48,330 nucleotides of DNA. It comes from VGMD01 sp964552055. Its GTDB lineage: Bacteria; Chlamydiota; Chlamydiia; Chlamydiales; 2-12-FULL-49-11. Below the pieces are notes generated by a model. That model was not told the DNA's origin. It saw only the letters and a list, made by a program, of their open reading frames with translations, and ran no database searches. Location: contig CAZKFL010000012.1 in NCBI GenBank assembly GCA_964552055.1, forward strand, positions 1-48,330, in the 5' to 3' direction. Each line of letters begins with the position of its first letter. Within the stretch, counting starts at the first letter, position 1. A program made the translations under genes and the position numbers. Of this stretch, positions 24,408 to 31,674 are shown piece by piece.

Positions 24408-25748
24408 CTAAGAAGAGGGTTCGTCGGGTTTCTTTGTGGGCTTTATGGTGCAAGATTGGTAGATGGCATAGCCAGAGGCGGCCATGGCTCCGGCCATCAG
24501 GACAGGTTGCATTGGCTCTAGGGAGGTAAGGAGGGTTCGTTCTTCAAGGGGGGGAGAGAGGTGGGCGCCTGACAATTGATTCCATATTTCCGTTCCAGAA
24601 ATGTGAATTTGATTCCTTCTTTCCAATTGGAATTTGCTTACTTGCCAGGGGACTCGATTGCTTACTTTAAGCCAGATGGCATATAAATTAATGAAAAGAT
24701 TTTTAATATGAGCTTTAATGTGTTCTAAGGTGGTTCGAAATAGAGTATAGCGTGAGTAGGTAATCCAAGATGGTTTCGGATTAAACAGCTGGCTTGCAAG
24801 TTTTGTCCCTAAAAGCAATCCATTGTTGACTGCTCGAAAGTAGGGAAATGAAGCGGCAGCGTCACCCACAAGGGCCCACGTGCGCCCTTCAGCATCTTGT
24901 TTCAGAACATCTTTGGCTACGGTAGAATTAAGAGCGATCACCGTTATTTTATTGCGTAATTTAGGATCTTCTACTTGTAAAATTGTTTCATGGTGAAGCT
25001 CCTTGCGCGCCCCCCACCACTTAATTAGAACAGCGCGTAGCACCTCAGGCACTCTATCTAAATCAGTATTAAAATAATAAGGCTTTCTAAATGAGGCATC
25101 CCCCATTTGATCATAAATGCCTTTGTTAATAAAAATTTGCAATGACACATGAGAGACCGTATCAGAAATGTGTCGAATTCTTTGCCTTACGATATGCTCT
25201 GCAAATTTTTCCGTTTGATACGATACAGTCAAATTGTCCAATTTTTGAAAAGAACCATAATTTTCAGGCCCTCGATTCACCACATATTGCACTTGGGCCA
25301 AATATTGTAAATTCGAGTCAAATCTAAGAGCATTGTTAAAAACAGCTGATCTCACACTACTTCTCGCACCATCGGCCCCAACAAATACTTGTGCGTTTGG
25401 AAAAATTGTAGGCAATGCAGCAGGGTCTGCTTGAAACTCTTTTACAACGGTAACTCCTAATGCCCGAGCCCTATCCTCCAATGCTTGTTGCATCTCTGCA
25501 ATGGGAACAGCATGTTTAGGCCACTGTTCAATAATTTTCTTTAATTCAGGATCGTTGGGAATCCCCTCTAAAGACGATTTTTCAATATTTAAACGAATAT
25601 CTGTTCGTTGATAATCTCTATACTTTTCTAAAACAATGATCTCTTTTTCGGGATGTAAAAATTTAGTTTGACAAGCGAACCAAAACCCTACAGGTCCACC
25701 CCCCACCACGGCCACATCTTGCCTTGCTGCAACATCCAAAGGAATCAT
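24408..25748 (-). CDS. FAD-dependent monooxygenase (PHBH fold)
   Basis: 446 residues. Three FAD motifs of group A flavoprotein hydroxylases are clear: VAVVGGGPVGFWFA near the N terminus (GxGxxG, residues 13-26), VFVGADGARSSVR (DG motif, about 122-134) and WALVGDAAASFPYFRAVNNGLLLG (GD motif, about 292-315). The substrate is unknown; the family includes UbiH-type ubiquinone hydroxylases and aromatic hydroxylases, and Chlamydia carries one annotated as mhpA-like. The last ~30 residues hold a hydrophobic segment (MAGAMAASGYAIYQS) followed by a charged Pro-rich tail, suggesting a tail anchor. It is a lone gene with about 200 AT-rich bases upstream. Confidence 0.85.
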   Translation of the reverse strand: MIPLDVAARQDVAVVGGGPVGFWFACQTKFLHPEKEIIVLEKYRDYQRTDIRLNIEKSSLEGIPNDPELKKIIEQWPKHAVPIAEMQQALEDRARALGVTVVKEFQADPAALPTIFPNAQVFVGADGARSSVRSAVFNNALRFDSNLQYLAQVQYVVNRGPENYGSFQKLDNLTVSYQTEKFAEHIVRQRIRHISDTVSHVSLQIFINKGIYDQMGDASFRKPYYFNTDLDRVPEVLRAVLIKWWGARKELHHETILQVEDPKLRNKITVIALNSTVAKDVLKQDAEGRTWALVGDAAASFPYFRAVNNGLLLGTKLASQLFNPKPSWITYSRYTLFRTTLEHIKAHIKNLFINLYAIWLKVSNRVPWQVSKFQLERRNQIHISGTEIWNQLSGAHLSPPLEERTLLTSLEPMQPVLMAGAMAASGYAIYQSCTIKPTKKPDEPSS

Positions 25749-25956
25749 AAAAACCTCACAACTATTTCATGTATGATACAACATTTATTTGTTTGGTAAT
25801 AGAGGTAATTAAATAATATGATTAATTATTATCAATAATGGATTTATCAAATAGGCTTGAACGAGCATTATAATATACTTCTTTGTCTTTTTAAAATTTA
25901 CTTTAACTTTTGAGCACTTGCAAATTCAATTTTAATTTTGATAAATCCAATACTGA
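25749..25956. other. AT-rich intergenic region without recognised feature
   Basis: About 208 bases between the monooxygenase start and the nadK stop codon. It is AT-rich, with no tRNA, hairpin with T run or open frame that I can support. The promoter of the monooxygenase gene presumably lies within its first 60 bases (TTGTATCAT region on the minus strand). Confidence 0.5.
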
Positions 25957-26784
25957 TTACCAGTGGAATTTGGAGCGAAGGGTGGAGTAGAAGGTGTGGC
26001 GCGAGGTAAACGCTATTAAGCGAAATACTTTGGGGCTGATTTTTATGGTTGTTATTTCGCTAGGGTCTATGGGTATTGATTTGTAGCCATCGGCTATGCC
26101 TTCGATGGGGCCGTGCTGACTATTGTATTGAATTGTGATAAGGCTTTCCGGAGGAGTAACAAAGGGTCTGCTTGTTAGTGTATGAGGAGCTAATGGTGTA
26201 AGAACAATGGCTTTTAGTTTTGGATCTAGGATAGGGCCACCCGCTGCTAGTGAATAAGCGGTTGATCCTGTTGGTGTTGCAATTATTAGGCCATCGGCGT
26301 TAAAGGTGTTAAAGTATTGGGAATTGATATGAACTTCGAGAAGGATCATGTTTTTGACTGTGTTGCGGTGGATCACAAATTCATTGATTGCTAGAAATTT
26401 TTCGCCTGAGGAAGATGTAATTTCAAGCATGATTCTTTCGTCAACAGTGTAATTTCCTTGAATGATGTCTTGGAGGTAGAGTTTGAATTCTTCCATTCGG
26501 ACATCGGCCATGAATCCAAGGCTACCTAGATTGACTGAGGTGAAAAGAGCTTTTTCGTTAGAAGCGTATTTTTGCTTGAAGGCAAGAAGTGTGCCATCTC
26601 CACCTAAAGTGATGTAGATGTCAATCGGGGTTTCGCTATTCATTCGGGGAAGGTCTGTGATTCCCTTATAATCTTCATCAACGTAGGCTTTGAAACCACT
26701 TTCCTGAAAAATAACAGCAATCGGTTTGACAAATTGGGAGGCAAGCGTTTTAGAACTGCTTGGACAGATGCCGATTGTTTTCAT
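25957..26784 (-). CDS. nadK: NAD kinase
   Basis: Phosphorylates NAD to NADP. 275 residues, normal for the bacterial enzyme. Motifs: ITLGGDGTLLAFKQ (GGDG, about residue 57), GSLGFMADV (about 88), NEFVIHR (about 133) and the glycine-rich DGLIIATPTGSTAYSLAAGGPIL (about 164-186), plus ILTPLAPHTLTSRPFV-type residues. The Asp of GGDGT is the catalytic base. Its first 35 bases overlap the 3' end of dxs, so it is read from the dxs transcript. Confidence 0.95.
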   Translation of the reverse strand: MKTIGICPSSSKTLASQFVKPIAVIFQESGFKAYVDEDYKGITDLPRMNSETPIDIYITLGGDGTLLAFKQKYASNEKALFTSVNLGSLGFMADVRMEEFKLYLQDIIQGNYTVDERIMLEITSSSGEKFLAINEFVIHRNTVKNMILLEVHINSQYFNTFNADGLIIATPTGSTAYSLAAGGPILDPKLKAIVLTPLAPHTLTSRPFVTPPESLITIQYNSQHGPIEGIADGYKSIPIDPSEITTIKISPKVFRLIAFTSRHTFYSTLRSKFHW

Positions 26785-28528
26785 AAATTTCTCGTGTTTG
26801 TTTAAAGTTATATTTTTCTAAAATTTTCTCTGCAATTTTTTTTGCTGAAAGACCTGCGCTATTCATCAACTCACGATAGGAACCATGCTCAATAAAGGTA
26901 TCAGGAAGTCCAAAATTTTGAACTTGAATTTCTGCATTTCCACTATTCAATAGAAATGAATTAATGACCATACCAAGGCCAGTTAATACAGAGTGCTCTT
27001 CAATGGTGACAAAATAGTGATGACTTTCCATTAGGTTTATTAATAGATCCGCATCTAGTGGTTTAACAAATATTGGGTCAACTACAGTTGCTTCAATACC
27101 GTTTTCTAGAAGAATTGTTCGGACTTCGATTGCAAGATTACACATGTGTCCAAGAGCAATTATTACAATATCTTTTCCTTGAGAAAGGATTTCGCCTTTG
27201 CCTAAAGGCCTATATATTGTGTCTCTTTCTGATTCAAAAGTTTCCATATTGGGATATCTGATTGCAGTTGGTAGATTCCATTTAAATGCTGATTCTAATA
27301 GATCTTTTATGAGATTGCCATCGCGTGGTTGAACAATCACCATGTTTGGCATTCCATAGAGAAATCCTATATCAAATATACCGTGATGAGTCGTTCCATC
27401 ACTTGGTGATAATCCGCCACGATCGAGCGCAAAAACTACTGGAATGTTTTGAAGGACAACGTCTTGAAAAAGGTTGTCAAGTGCTCTTTGAAAAAATGTA
27501 GCATAAATGCAGCAAATAACTTTCTGATGTCCGCCATAGGCAAGTCCTCCCGCAAATGTCACTGCATGACCTTCTGCAATCCCAACATCCAAGCACCGTT
27601 TAGGATATTTCTTTTGGAATGGGTCCAAGCATGAACCGTTTGTCATTGCTGGCGTAATGGCAACAAGTGCATTATCTAGATCTGCCATTTTCAGAATATG
27701 GCGACCAAAAATTTTGGGGAAGGTAGGTTTTGATGAAGGGGGTGTGCGGATGGGTTTCACTCCATGATAACCTATTGGATCTGCTTCTGCTTGAGTAAGA
27801 CCATACCCTTTGATGGTATGTGCATGAACAAGTACTGGGAGCTCTTCTTTTTTTGCTTTTTCTAATACTTTGATAAGTTCTTCGATGTTATGTCCATCAA
27901 CAGGATCAAGATAGTGTAATCCAAATTGTTCAAAAAATAATTTAGCTCCGCCCTTTCTAAGAATGTCATTATGAAGTACGCCGACTCCATGTGAAATAGC
28001 CATACCATTATCATTGAGAACAAGAATAAATTTTTTCAAATCTTCTGGGATATTATTGAGCGCTTCAAAAATAAGTCCACAGGCAAAAGGTGCATCACTT
28101 AGGATGGCTGCGACATGCTCATTACTGCCTCGTAAATCACGGCTTTTTGCTACCCCGAGAGCTAAAGATAAGCCTGTTCCAGCGTGGCCTGCGTAAAAGT
28201 GGTCGTGGGGTGATTCGTTTGGACTTGCAAATCCAGAAAGCCCTTCAAACTGCCTGATTGTTGAAAAAAGTTCTTTTCGGCCCGTGAGAATTTTGTGTGT
28301 ATAGGTTTGATGGCTCGTATCAAAAATAAGCTTATCTAGTGGTGAATTAAATACATAATGGAGCGCAATAATCAGTTCTATGCTGCCTAAATTTGATGAT
28401 AGGTGACCCCCATTAGTTTCCATTACACTAATGATAAGTTCTCGAATTTCACTTGCAAGTTTAGTTAACTCTTCAATTGAAAGCGTTTTTAGGTCTAAAG
28501 GAGAGGAAATGTTAGTTAAGATTTTCAT
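26750..28528 (-). CDS. dxs: 1-deoxy-D-xylulose-5-phosphate synthase
   Basis: First step of the MEP isoprenoid pathway: thiamine-diphosphate-dependent condensation of pyruvate and glyceraldehyde-3-phosphate. 592 residues (usual 610-640). Recognisable blocks: NGGHLSSNLGSIELIIALHYVF (about 39-60), FDTSHQTYTHKILTGR (about 68), FYAGHAGTGLSLALGVA, LDRGGLSPSDGTTHHGIFD (about 370-388) with the transketolase-like pyrimidine domain, and TIEEHSVLTGLG in the C-terminal domain. The metal/ThDP motif, normally GDGA(L/M)...N, reads SDAPFACG...LNDNGM here: the Asp and the Asn are kept and both glycines are replaced. It is followed by nadK and preceded by xseB, overlapping both. Confidence 0.95.
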   Translation of the reverse strand: MKILTNISSPLDLKTLSIEELTKLASEIRELIISVMETNGGHLSSNLGSIELIIALHYVFNSPLDKLIFDTSHQTYTHKILTGRKELFSTIRQFEGLSGFASPNESPHDHFYAGHAGTGLSLALGVAKSRDLRGSNEHVAAILSDAPFACGLIFEALNNIPEDLKKFILVLNDNGMAISHGVGVLHNDILRKGGAKLFFEQFGLHYLDPVDGHNIEELIKVLEKAKKEELPVLVHAHTIKGYGLTQAEADPIGYHGVKPIRTPPSSKPTFPKIFGRHILKMADLDNALVAITPAMTNGSCLDPFQKKYPKRCLDVGIAEGHAVTFAGGLAYGGHQKVICCIYATFFQRALDNLFQDVVLQNIPVVFALDRGGLSPSDGTTHHGIFDIGFLYGMPNMVIVQPRDGNLIKDLLESAFKWNLPTAIRYPNMETFESERDTIYRPLGKGEILSQGKDIVIIALGHMCNLAIEVRTILLENGIEATVVDPIFVKPLDADLLINLMESHHYFVTIEEHSVLTGLGMVINSFLLNSGNAEIQVQNFGLPDTFIEHGSYRELMNSAGLSAKKIAEKILEKYNFKQTREIYENNRHLSKQF

Positions 28529-28775
28529 CCCTCGTTAGCACTTGGTCAGTATTAGGAATAAATTCTTTAGCAGTAAGAGTGCCATCCCTATTTTTTGTTA
28601 AAATTTCTATTTTCTTCTCTGCTTCATCAAGTTTTTTTGTGCAAAGTTGTAAAAGCTTATCTGCTTCGTCATAGTAGCCAAGAGCTGTATCCAGGGAGAC
28701 ATCACTTTTTGTCATTTTTTCTAAAATTTCTTCTAGCTTTGAGTAAGCTTCTTCAAACGATGGACTTTTGCTCAT
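28512..28775 (-). CDS. xseB: Exodeoxyribonuclease VII small subunit
   Basis: Small helical subunit that binds XseA; several copies pair with one large subunit. 87 residues. The N-terminal pattern FEEAYSKLEEILEKM, then DVSLDTALGYYDEADKLLQLCTKKLDEAEKKIEIL, is diagnostic for the family. It overlaps xseA upstream by 23 bases and dxs downstream by 17, the same xseA-xseB-dxs order as in Chlamydia. Confidence 0.93.
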   Translation of the reverse strand: MSKSPSFEEAYSKLEEILEKMTKSDVSLDTALGYYDEADKLLQLCTKKLDEAEKKIEILTKNRDGTLTAKEFIPNTDQVLTRDENLN

Positions 28776-30033
28776 GTGAAATATTTACCTCTATTGTAGT
28801 TGATTTTACCTCACCATCATAAAAGAGGAGAGAAATGTTTTGGGGAACCGTGATATCTTTAGCTCTGATGATAGCTGATTCCTTGTTTTCAGAAAAGCAA
28901 ATGCAATACCCTTTTTTTAAAGTAGTTTTTGGATGGATTGCATATAAGTGCTCCGTTATGTATTTAAGTGCAGTACGTTTCTTTGAAATTATTTGATTGA
29001 TTTGAGTAAATTGTTTTTTAACAGCTTCAAGTCTTGCTTTTTGTAGCGCTACTTGTCTTGATGGGAGGAGACTATTTAACTCTGACCGCTTGCTTTTCAA
29101 AAGACTTTTTAACCTGCCTATTTGATGGCGCCATTGCTGGTCCAGATTATCCCTCGCATCATCGACTTTTTGATAAGAAATTTCTAGAAGGTGTCTTAGA
29201 AGCTGCGCCATCGCTGATTTGGTTCGGTCCAGCTCAGTTTTTATTGCTATAGTTTCTTTTGATACTATTTCCGCTGCTGCAGAGGGGGTTGGAGCCCTAA
29301 CATCAGCTACAAAATCGGCAATACAAAAATCAGTTTCATGACCGACTGCGGAAATTATCGGAATTTTTGACCTATAAATTGCATCTGCAACGATGCGTTC
29401 GTTGAAAGGCCAAAGGTCTTCAAGAGAGCCTCCTCCGCGCCCAACGATTAAAACATCTGCCAAGTTATGCAAATTAAAATCATCAATTGCTTGGGCAATT
29501 TCAGCGGCAGATCCAGCCCCTTGCACTTTAACGGGATTTAGTAGGAGATGGAAAGAGTGGAGACGCCTTTTTAAAACATTTATTATGTCTTGTATTACAG
29601 CGCCTGTTGGACTTGTGACAACGCCAATTCTTTTTGGAAGCTTTGGAAGCGGTTTTCGTCTAGCGGGATTAAAATAACCAAGATCTTTTAATTCTAATTT
29701 TAATTGATGTAGTTTGATTAAAAGATCGCCAACACCATCAAACTCAACTTTTCGAACAATTATCTGGTAGGAGCCTTTTGGCGGATAAACAGAGAGCTCT
29801 CCTTCAATTACAATTTGATCGCCATCTCTTGGAGGGCGTTCAAGGCCTTTTGCAGTCCCTTGGAATAGAACGGCTGAGACTTGAGAATCCTTGTCCTTCA
29901 AGGAGAAATAGATATGCCCTGAGGCTTGCTTTCTTAAAGAGGTCACTTCTCCTTTCACTTTGATTGAGGAAAATGACTTTTCAAGATTTTTTTTGATTTC
30001 GTGAGTAAGCTCACTTACACTGTATATTGACAT
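28753..30033 (-). CDS. xseA: Exodeoxyribonuclease VII large subunit
   Basis: Catalytic subunit that degrades single-stranded DNA to oligonucleotides. 426 residues from the ATG at 30033 (MSIYSVSELTHEIKKNLEKSF). The open frame runs to 30108, but those codons would reach into the tpiA start on the other strand, and homology begins at MSIYSVSEL. An OB-fold domain comes first (KVKGEVTSLRKQASGHIYFSLKD, about 24-46). The catalytic domain follows with RIGVVTSPTGAVIQDI (about 135), VLIVGRGGGSLEDLWPFNER (about 190) and SAVGHETDFCIADFVADVRAPTPSAAAE (about 228-255). The C-terminal third is coiled coil. Divergent from tpiA with 31 bases between starts. Confidence 0.94.
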   Translation of the reverse strand: MSIYSVSELTHEIKKNLEKSFSSIKVKGEVTSLRKQASGHIYFSLKDKDSQVSAVLFQGTAKGLERPPRDGDQIVIEGELSVYPPKGSYQIIVRKVEFDGVGDLLIKLHQLKLELKDLGYFNPARRKPLPKLPKRIGVVTSPTGAVIQDIINVLKRRLHSFHLLLNPVKVQGAGSAAEIAQAIDDFNLHNLADVLIVGRGGGSLEDLWPFNERIVADAIYRSKIPIISAVGHETDFCIADFVADVRAPTPSAAAEIVSKETIAIKTELDRTKSAMAQLLRHLLEISYQKVDDARDNLDQQWRHQIGRLKSLLKSKRSELNSLLPSRQVALQKARLEAVKKQFTQINQIISKKRTALKYITEHLYAIHPKTTLKKGYCICFSENKESAIIRAKDITVPQNISLLFYDGEVKSTTIEVNISHEQKSIV

Positions 30034-30064
30034 AGAGAATGATTTTATGCGATAATCGCATTTT

Positions 30065-30787
30065 ATGAAAAAGAAAACTGTTATAGCGAATTGGAAAATG
30101 ATGAACAAGAGTCCTGCAGAGGCTCTTCATTTTTTAGAATCGCTTCCTTCAGCACGCGGAAAAGATGTTAGAATCGCGCCACCCTATACGCTTTTATTGC
30201 AAATGACTGGAAATTCCCAAAAAATACGCATTGGGGGTCAAAATATGCACCCTTTTTCAGAGGGAGCATTTACAGGTGAAATTTCTGCCATGATGTTAAA
30301 GCAGGCTGGGGCTGATTTTGTTATTCTTGGACACTCGGAAAGAAGGCATTTGCTAGGAGAAACCTATGAGTTTATACAGGCGAAAGTTGAAAGAGCTGTA
30401 ACAGAGGGCCTCTCATTTGTTTTGTGTGTAGGAGAGACTGAAGAGGAAAGAGCCTCGTTTGAAACTATGGAAGTTATTGAAAGTCAGTTAGAAAGCGCAT
30501 TTCAAGATGTTGACTTAGCTCAGTTAATACATGCTGGCGCTTTGATTGCCTACGAACCTGTTTGGGCAATCGGTAGCGGCAAAATGCCAGCGGTATCAGA
30601 AATTGTTAAAATCCACGAATATATTAAAGAAAAGTACGATCTCCCTGTTTTATACGGAGGATCTGTCACTTTAGAAAATTTTAAAACATTGATCGAAAAC
30701 CCATTCATAGATGGAGTTTTAGTAGGAGGCGCGTCACTTGGCGCTGCCACATTTGGTCAAATGATACAACAACTACCAGAAGGTTAG
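30065..30787 (+). CDS. tpiA: Triosephosphate isomerase
   Basis: Interconverts dihydroxyacetone phosphate and glyceraldehyde-3-phosphate. 240 residues. Motifs: ANWKMMNKS (N and K of the active site, residues 8-16), LGHSERRH (catalytic His, about 90-97), AYEPVWAIGSGKMP (catalytic Glu and flexible loop 6, about 161-174) and YGGSVTLENF (about 198). Start is ATG with 31 bases to the divergent xseA. It is followed by secG after 3 bases, then def, suggesting a three-gene transcript. It supplies the glyceraldehyde-3-phosphate used by the Dxs enzyme encoded next door. Confidence 0.96.
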   Translation: MKKKTVIANWKMMNKSPAEALHFLESLPSARGKDVRIAPPYTLLLQMTGNSQKIRIGGQNMHPFSEGAFTGEISAMMLKQAGADFVILGHSERRHLLGETYEFIQAKVERAVTEGLSFVLCVGETEEERASFETMEVIESQLESAFQDVDLAQLIHAGALIAYEPVWAIGSGKMPAVSEIVKIHEYIKEKYDLPVLYGGSVTLENFKTLIENPFIDGVLVGGASLGAATFGQMIQQLPEG

Positions 30788-30790
30788 AAA

Positions 30791-31078
30791 ATGATTGTTC
30801 TATTTTATTTAGCGATTACCTTGTTTTTTCTTCTATGTGTATCGCTCTCGTTTTTAATATTGATTCAAGAGAGTAAGAGTCTTGGCTTTGGTGCTTCATT
30901 TGGAGGGGACGCAGGAGGTTCACTATTTGGAACATCTACCCCTTTGGTTCTAAAAAAAATGACAGCATGGCTAGCGGTGATCTTTTTTGTAGGTTGTCTT
31001 GCTCTTACCTATTGGTCTCAGACTATGACTCATATTGATATTAGCCCAGCAACCTATATCGAAGAGGCTCTTTCTTAA
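30791..31078 (+). CDS. secG: Protein translocase subunit SecG
   Basis: Small accessory subunit of the SecYEG channel in the inner membrane. 95 residues with two membrane helices (about 4-25 and 55-75) joined by the hallmark cytoplasmic loop with FGASFGGDAGGSLFG (about 36-50). The order tpiA-secG is common in bacteria. Its TAA overlaps the ATG of def by one base. Confidence 0.92.
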   Translation: MIVLFYLAITLFFLLCVSLSFLILIQESKSLGFGASFGGDAGGSLFGTSTPLVLKKMTAWLAVIFFVGCLALTYWSQTMTHIDISPATYIEEALS

Positions 31079-31605
31079 TGCGAAAAATGTGTTACCTCGG
31101 AAATAAAATTCTTCGAGAAAAATGCAAACCCGTTAAAGAAATTACTCCCGAAATAGTCAGGATAGCCCATGAGCTCATTGAAACCATGCAAATTCACAAT
31201 GGACTTGGCCTTGCTGCCCCACAAATCGGCTATAATTATCGGATGTTTGCTATCCAAATCTCCGATGAGATCGATGAAGAAAACTATCCCAAGGATGCCC
31301 CGCCTCAAGTCCTTATAAATCCTATAATTACAAGGTACTCAAAAGAAAAGATTATCCTTACAGAAGGGTGCCTTTCAATCCCTGGACTTCATGAAGAAGT
31401 GATTAGGCCTCAAAGTATTGATATTGAGGCAATTGATATAAATGGTTCATCGATTATTGAAAAGGACCTTAAATTTTGGCGTGGCCGGTGTATTCAGCAT
31501 GAATGTGACCATCTCGATGGTATCCTATTCATAGATCGTCTTCCTAAAAGACTTAAGAAGATTCATGATATTGAACTTCAAGAAATTGAAGCCAAGTATA
31601 AATAA
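31078..31605 (+). CDS. def: Peptide deformylase
   Basis: Removes the formyl group from nascent N-terminal methionine at the ribosome. 175 residues. All three family motifs are present: GLGLAAPQIG (about 42-51), EGCLSIPG with the metal-binding Cys (about 98-105) and QHECDHLDG with the HExxH metal site (about 140-148). TAATG coupling to secG indicates co-transcription. A solitary inverted-repeat arm follows the stop codon. Confidence 0.96.
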   Translation: MRKMCYLGNKILREKCKPVKEITPEIVRIAHELIETMQIHNGLGLAAPQIGYNYRMFAIQISDEIDEENYPKDAPPQVLINPIITRYSKEKIILTEGCLSIPGLHEEVIRPQSIDIEAIDINGSSIIEKDLKFWRGRCIQHECDHLDGILFIDRLPKRLKKIHDIELQEIEAKYK

Positions 31606-31606
31606 A

Positions 31607-31648
31607 CTGACCCCGAAAATTCCCAAGTTTTGAAACACGATCAGTATA
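31607..31648 (-). repeat. Solitary arm of the TATACTG inverted-repeat element
   Basis: On the minus strand the sequence begins TATACTGATCGTGTTTCAAA and continues ACTTGGGAATTTTC. It matches a mosaic of both arms of the element at 8644-8817 (GTGTTTCAAAA as in its right arm, TTGGGAATTTTC as in its left arm). No partner arm is present between def and the lptD-like gene, so this is a truncated or single-arm copy. Confidence 0.75.
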
Positions 31649-31674
31649 AGGGCGAAAAAGTAGCCAACCGCTTT

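Noticed and set aside
29393..29677. Plus-strand frame opposite xseA
   Set aside because: It lies wholly within conserved xseA coding sequence and has a biased composition typical of an antisense shadow; the same applies to the many short frames opposite uvrA, ybbR and the rnr gene.
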